Source of the DNA: Microtetraspora glauca
Lineage (GTDB): Bacteria; Actinomycetota; Actinomycetes; Streptosporangiales; Streptosporangiaceae
Length of the DNA stretch: 64,000 nt
Reading direction: 5' to 3'
NCBI GenBank assembly: GCA_001570385.1
Contig: BBYL01000022.1
Coordinates: forward strand, 124,001-188,000
A program made the translations under genes and the position numbers. The notes under the pieces were generated by a model, which was not told the origin of the DNA, ran no database searches, and saw only the letters and a list, made by a program, of their open reading frames with translations. Shown one piece after another: positions 60,501 to 64,000 of this stretch. Position 1 is the first letter of the stretch. Each line of letters opens with the position of its first letter.

Positions 60501-62765
60501 CGACCGGCTGAGCCGTACCACGACGCTCTTCGACGTGGGGGTGCCCGAGGTCTCGGCGACCGAGTCCAACGGCACCAACACGTTGGTCTCGGGGAAGTAC
60601 GCGGCGCAGCACCCGCGCGCGGTCGGGTAGGCGATCACGCGGAACGCCTCGGCCCGGCGTTCGCCGTCGGGCCACTCGCTGGTCAGGTCCACCATGTCGC
60701 CGTCGGCCAGGCCGCGTTCCGCGAGGTCGTCCGGGTGGGCGAAGACGACGCGCCTACCGCCGCGCACGCCGCGGTAGCGGTCGTCCATGCCGTAGATCGT
60801 GGTGTTGTACTGGTCGTGGCTGCGCACGGTCTGCAGCAGCAGCCGCCCCTCGGGGACGCGCAGCACCTCCAGGGTGTTCACGGTGAAGTTGGCCCTGCCG
60901 GTCGCCGTGGGGAAGCGCCGCTCGTCGCGCGGCGCGTTGGGCAGCGCGAACCCGTCCAGCGCTCGGGCGTTGAAATCGTCGAACCCCGGGATCACCCGCT
61001 CGATCCGGTCGCGGATCGCGCCGTAGTCGGCCGCGAACTCCTCCCACGGCACGTGGTCGTCCCGGCCGAACAGCTCGCGGGCCAGCCGGCAGACGATCTC
61101 CACCTCCGGAAGCAGGTGCGGCGAGGCCGGCCGCAGTCGTCCGCGCGAGGCGTGGACCATGCCCATGGAGTCCTCGACGGTGACGAACCTGTCGCCGTCC
61201 TGTTCCGAACGGCCCAGCGTGGGCAGGATCAGCGCCTCCTCGCCGCACACGGCGTGCGAGCGGTTCAACTTGGTCGACACCTGGACGGTGAGCCTGGCCC
61301 CGCGCATCGCGGCCTCGGTCACCTCCGTGTCGGGCGTGGCGGCGACGAAGTTGCCGCCCATCGCGAAGAACACCTTGGCCTGCCCGGCGCGCAGCGCCCT
61401 GATCGCCTCCACGGTGTCGTACCCGTGGTGCCGGGGCGGCTCGAAGCCGAACTCGTCCCTGATCGCGTCGAGGAACGCCTTCCCCGGCTTCTCGTAGATG
61501 CCCATGGTGCGGTCGCCCTGGACGTTCGAGTGGCCGCGCACCGGGCAGACGCCCGCGCCCGGTCGCCCGACGTTGCCACGCAGCAGGAGGAAGTTGACCA
61601 CCTCGCGGATCGTGGCCACCGAGTTCTTGTGCTGGGTGAGGCCCATCGCCCAGCAGACGATCACGGACTTCGCCGCGAGCACGTCCGTGGCGGTCTCCTC
61701 GATCGCGGCCCGGTCCAGCCCGGTCGCCTCGGCCACCTCGGCCCAGTCGAGGTCGCGCAGGCTCGCCGCCCAGTCCTCGAACCCGTGGGTGTGCTCCTCG
61801 ACGAACCGCTTGTCGATGACCGTGCCGGGGGCGGCCTCCTCGGCGTCGAGCAGCAGCCGGGACAGCCCCTGGAAGAGCGCGAGGTCGCCGTTGAGCCGGA
61901 TCTGCAGGAAGCGGTCCGCCAGGGTCGTGCCGCGCCCGACCATCCCGGACGCGCGCTGCGGGTTCTTGAAGCGCAAGAGCCCGGCCTCGGGCAGCGGGTT
62001 CACCGCGATGATCCGCGCGCCGTTCCGCTTGGCCTTCTCCAGGGCCGACAACATGCGGGGATGGTTCGTGCCGGGGTTCTGCCCGACCACGAAGACGAGG
62101 TCGGCGCGGTGCAGGTCCTCGAGCGACACCGTGCCCTTGCCGATGCCCAGGGTCTCGTTGAGCGCGGAGCCGCTGGACTCGTGGCACATGTTGGAGCAGT
62201 CGGGCAGGTTGTTCGTGCCGAACCTGCGGACCAGCAGCTGGTAGACGAACGCGGCCTCGTTCGAGGTGCGGCCGGAGGTGTAGAACAGGGCCTCGTCCGG
62301 ACCGGCCAGCGCGCGCAGTTCGCGCGCGACGATGGCGAACGCGTCGTCCCAGCTCACCGGCACGTAGTGGTCCGACCCCGCCGGCTTGTGCATCGGCTCG
62401 GCGAGCCGCCCCTGCTGGCCCAGCCAGTAGTCCGTACGGCCGGCCAGCTCGTCCACTGAGTGGGCGGCGAAGAACTCGCGGGTGACCCGGCGGGTCGTGG
62501 CCTCCTCGGCCACCGCCTTCGCGCCGTTCTCGCAGAACTCCGCCGGGCTGCGGTGGTCGCCCTCCGGCCAGGCGCATCCCGGGCAGTCGAAACCGTGCTT
62601 CTGGTTGACCCTGACCAGGGTGAGGAACGTGCGTCCGGCGCCCATCTGGTCGTAGGACATGCGCAGCGACTTCGCCACCGCCGGGATCCCGGCGGCCCAC
62701 TCCTTGGGGCGGCCGACCTCCAGGTCCTTCTCGCTGACGTCCTCGTCCGGTGCCTTCCTCGCCAC
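60492..62765 (-). CDS. FdhF/YdeP-family molybdopterin oxidoreductase
   Basis: A 757-aa protein from ATG 62765. Starts with KEWAAGIPAVAKSLRMSYDQ, then Cys cluster FDCPGCAWPEGDHRSPAEFC. Molybdopterin-binding parts: ALFYTSGRTSNEAAFVYQLL, DCSNMCHESSGSALNETLG (Cys near the metal), VVGQNPGTNHPRMLSALEKA, GRPGAGVCPVRGHSNVQGDR. The C-terminal half holds the dinucleotide-binding barrel (LLLQTVRSHDQYNTTIYGMD). Members resemble formate dehydrogenase alpha subunits but their substrate is unsettled; YdeP is linked to acid resistance in E. coli. No partner subunit is adjacent. Confidence 0.93.
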   Translation of the reverse strand: MARKAPDEDVSEKDLEVGRPKEWAAGIPAVAKSLRMSYDQMGAGRTFLTLVRVNQKHGFDCPGCAWPEGDHRSPAEFCENGAKAVAEEATTRRVTREFFAAHSVDELAGRTDYWLGQQGRLAEPMHKPAGSDHYVPVSWDDAFAIVARELRALAGPDEALFYTSGRTSNEAAFVYQLLVRRFGTNNLPDCSNMCHESSGSALNETLGIGKGTVSLEDLHRADLVFVVGQNPGTNHPRMLSALEKAKRNGARIIAVNPLPEAGLLRFKNPQRASGMVGRGTTLADRFLQIRLNGDLALFQGLSRLLLDAEEAAPGTVIDKRFVEEHTHGFEDWAASLRDLDWAEVAEATGLDRAAIEETATDVLAAKSVIVCWAMGLTQHKNSVATIREVVNFLLLRGNVGRPGAGVCPVRGHSNVQGDRTMGIYEKPGKAFLDAIRDEFGFEPPRHHGYDTVEAIRALRAGQAKVFFAMGGNFVAATPDTEVTEAAMRGARLTVQVSTKLNRSHAVCGEEALILPTLGRSEQDGDRFVTVEDSMGMVHASRGRLRPASPHLLPEVEIVCRLARELFGRDDHVPWEEFAADYGAIRDRIERVIPGFDDFNARALDGFALPNAPRDERRFPTATGRANFTVNTLEVLRVPEGRLLLQTVRSHDQYNTTIYGMDDRYRGVRGGRRVVFAHPDDLAERGLADGDMVDLTSEWPDGERRAEAFRVIAYPTARGCCAAYFPETNVLVPLDSVAETSGTPTSKSVVVRLSRSSL

Positions 62766-62870
62766 GTCGCGCCTCCCTCTCCCACCATCACGTCACGCCT
62801 ACCGCGCCGTCCTGCCGGCACGCGCGTGTCGATCAAGGAGAAGATGATCAACGGGCGCCCGACATCTCGC

Positions 62871-63614
62871 CTATTGTCCACTACGTCCTGTAGCGCGGCC
62901 AAGCCATCCCGGCGACCAGCCGTCCAAGCGTACGCGCAGGTCAGCACGGTCGGCAGTGGGCCCGACCAGCGCGGCGTTGCGCTCGTCGCTGCCGGTGGCC
63001 CACGCCCGAGCCTGCTCCGGCGGCTTGCCGAAGGCCGCGTGCCTGGCGGTCAACCGGTCCAGCCGGAGCGTGTCCGCGACCTCCGCGTACCAGACCTCGT
63101 CGAGGAGTGCGCGGACCAGACTCCACGGCTCCTCGTCCAGCAGCAGGTAGTTGCCCTCCGTGATCACCAGAGCGGCGTCCCGGGGGACGGGGACCGCCCC
63201 TGCGACCGGCTCCTCGATCGACCGGTCGAACGTCGGCGCGTACACGACCGGCTCCCGCCCGCCTTTGATCCGCTCCAGGAGGGCGACGTATCCCCAGGCG
63301 TCGAACGTCTCCGGCGCGCCCTTGCGATCGCGGAGTCCCAGGCCGGTGAGCACCTCATTGCTCAGGTGGAAACCGTCCATGGGGGCGAGAACCGCGACGC
63401 CCGGCCGCTCGGCGTTCAGTGCCGCGGTGAGCGCGCCGGCGAGCGTCGACTTGCCCGCTCCGGGCTTTCCGGTGATCCCGAGTACGGCGGGGCGGCCACC
63501 CGTACCGGCGGCGCGGACGAGCTCCGTCGCCCGGCGGACCAGGTCCGGCCAGCCGTCCGCGCCGTTCACACCGTCCGCGCCGTTCACACCGTCCGCCTGC
63601 TCAGCGACGCCCAT
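62871..63614 (-). CDS. P-loop nucleoside/sugar kinase family protein
   Basis: A 247-aa protein from ATG 63614. Walker A GITGKPGAGKSTLAGALT, then VAVLAPMDGFHLSNEVL, VVYAPTFDRSIEEPV, LVITEGNYLLLDEEPWSLVR with Walker B-like acidic residues and WATGSDERNAALV. This is the uridine kinase/FrcK-like group of nucleoside or sugar kinases; the substrate is open. The N-terminus contains a duplicated VNGADG, encoded by an 18-bp tandem repeat. Confidence 0.9.
   Translation of the reverse strand: MGVAEQADGVNGADGVNGADGWPDLVRRATELVRAAGTGGRPAVLGITGKPGAGKSTLAGALTAALNAERPGVAVLAPMDGFHLSNEVLTGLGLRDRKGAPETFDAWGYVALLERIKGGREPVVYAPTFDRSIEEPVAGAVPVPRDAALVITEGNYLLLDEEPWSLVRALLDEVWYAEVADTLRLDRLTARHAAFGKPPEQARAWATGSDERNAALVGPTADRADLRVRLDGWSPGWLGRATGRSGQ
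63555..63590. repeat. 18-bp tandem duplication in kinase gene
   Basis: GTCCGCGCCGTTCACACC is present twice, head to tail (63555-63572, 63573-63590), with a partial third copy. It adds six residues per unit to the kinase N-terminus without breaking the frame, and looks like replication slippage. Confidence 0.8.
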
Positions 63615-63741
63615 GGCACCTCGTCTCCGGATCGTCGGGGGTGACTTGCAGGCTAACCGCTCGCGGGAATCGCCCCCACATATCGGGACGTACCGGCAGG
63701 ATGTGATCATCCAGCTCCGCGCGCAACAGAAAGGGCCGCCT

Positions 63742-64000
63742 GTGCCTGACTCCTCCCCCACCGTCCCCGGCCAGGTGCCGTCCAACGGCATCGACACCAC
63801 GACGGCCCACTCGGCGCGCATCTGGAACTACTGGCTGGGCGGCAAGGACAACTACGCCGTGGACCGCGAGATCGGCGACCAGTTCTGCGGGATCTTCCCC
63901 GAAATAGTGGACATCGCGCGGGCCTCCCGCGGCTTCCTGACCCGTGCCGTCGAGTACATGGCCCGGGAGGCGGGCATCCGCCAGTTCCTCGACATCGGCA
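63742..64000 (+). CDS. SAM-dependent methyltransferase, DUF574/SAV2177 type (partial)
   Basis: From GTG 63742 (AAGGG upstream) the frame stays open to the window edge, giving the first 86 residues. They match the actinobacterial DUF574 family start: GIDTTTAHSARIWNYWLGGK, DNYAVDREIGDQ, RASRGFLTRAVEYMARE and the beginning of the SAM-binding QFLDIG. These proteins occur in many copies in actinobacteria, often beside regulators; the substrate is unknown. Divergent from the kinase gene. Confidence 0.92.
   Translation, partial: MPDSSPTVPGQVPSNGIDTTTAHSARIWNYWLGGKDNYAVDREIGDQFCGIFPEIVDIARASRGFLTRAVEYMAREAGIRQFLDIG

Noticed and set aside
60735..62459. 574-codon plus-strand open frame
   Set aside because: Antisense shadow of the molybdopterin oxidoreductase gene.
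1..64000. CRISPR arrays, rRNA genes, intact insertion sequences
   Set aside because: No regularly spaced repeats of CRISPR type, no rRNA sequence and no transposase were seen.

Overview
The window is very GC-rich (third codon positions are nearly always G or C), with GTG starts, leaderless-looking promoters, F420-type and SecA2 genes and a DUF574 methyltransferase. This points to a filamentous actinobacterium, most likely of the Streptosporangiaceae type; that placement is inferred from gene content only.

Layout. (1) 1-7.0 kb: chromosomal genes: the N-terminal part of a large DUF6493-like protein, a GNAT acetyltransferase, a Gly/Ser/His-tailed hypothetical protein, a secreted CAP-domain protein, a broken FAD monooxygenase and a secreted PAF-acetylhydrolase-like hydrolase. 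(2) 7.04-38.39 kb: a segment bounded by a 188-bp imperfect direct repeat. The right copy overlaps an intact tRNA-Lys(CTT) and the left copy contains only the 3' 47 nt of that tRNA. This is the geometry of an element integrated into a tRNA 3' end, although no integrase is visible. Inside it, 7.4-25.6 kb is a defence and DNA-processing block: an HNH endonuclease, an unknown 526-aa protein, a 1523-aa DUF1998 helicase, a complete type II Wadjet operon (jetABCD) and a RecD2-like helicase. The block 25.8-38.0 kb is a catabolic block: a double HxlR regulator, PaaN-like aldehyde dehydrogenase, thioesterase, three thiolase-family proteins, two CoA ligases, a carotenoid/stilbene-type oxygenase and an LLM oxidoreductase. 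Its transcription units diverge from two intergenic regions sharing one operator-like motif. (3) 38.4-42.2 kb: MoxR/VWA pair, a cysteine synthase remnant, a truncated HxlR gene and a NERD protein. (4) 42.3-47.7 kb: a TetR gene and an operon of an APH-like kinase and three acyl-CoA dehydrogenases, linked by matching operators. (5) 47.7-55.2 kb: GNAT, a TetR/FAD-monooxygenase pair with three evenly spaced palindromes, DMT exporter, VOC protein, SecA2 and a stand-alone LanC-like protein. (6) 55.2-64 kb: SulP transporter, CopD-CtaG fusion, small membrane protein, YcnI copper protein, FdhF/YdeP molybdoenzyme, P-loop kinase and the start of a DUF574 methyltransferase.

The most promising candidate for an undescribed system is the six-gene, same-strand array at 8589-23048. 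A two-gene helicase module sits directly upstream of Wadjet II, next to a divergent HNH nuclease and inside a tRNA-bounded island. The catabolic cluster and its shared operator, and the kinase-plus-acyl-CoA-dehydrogenase operon, are secondary candidates.
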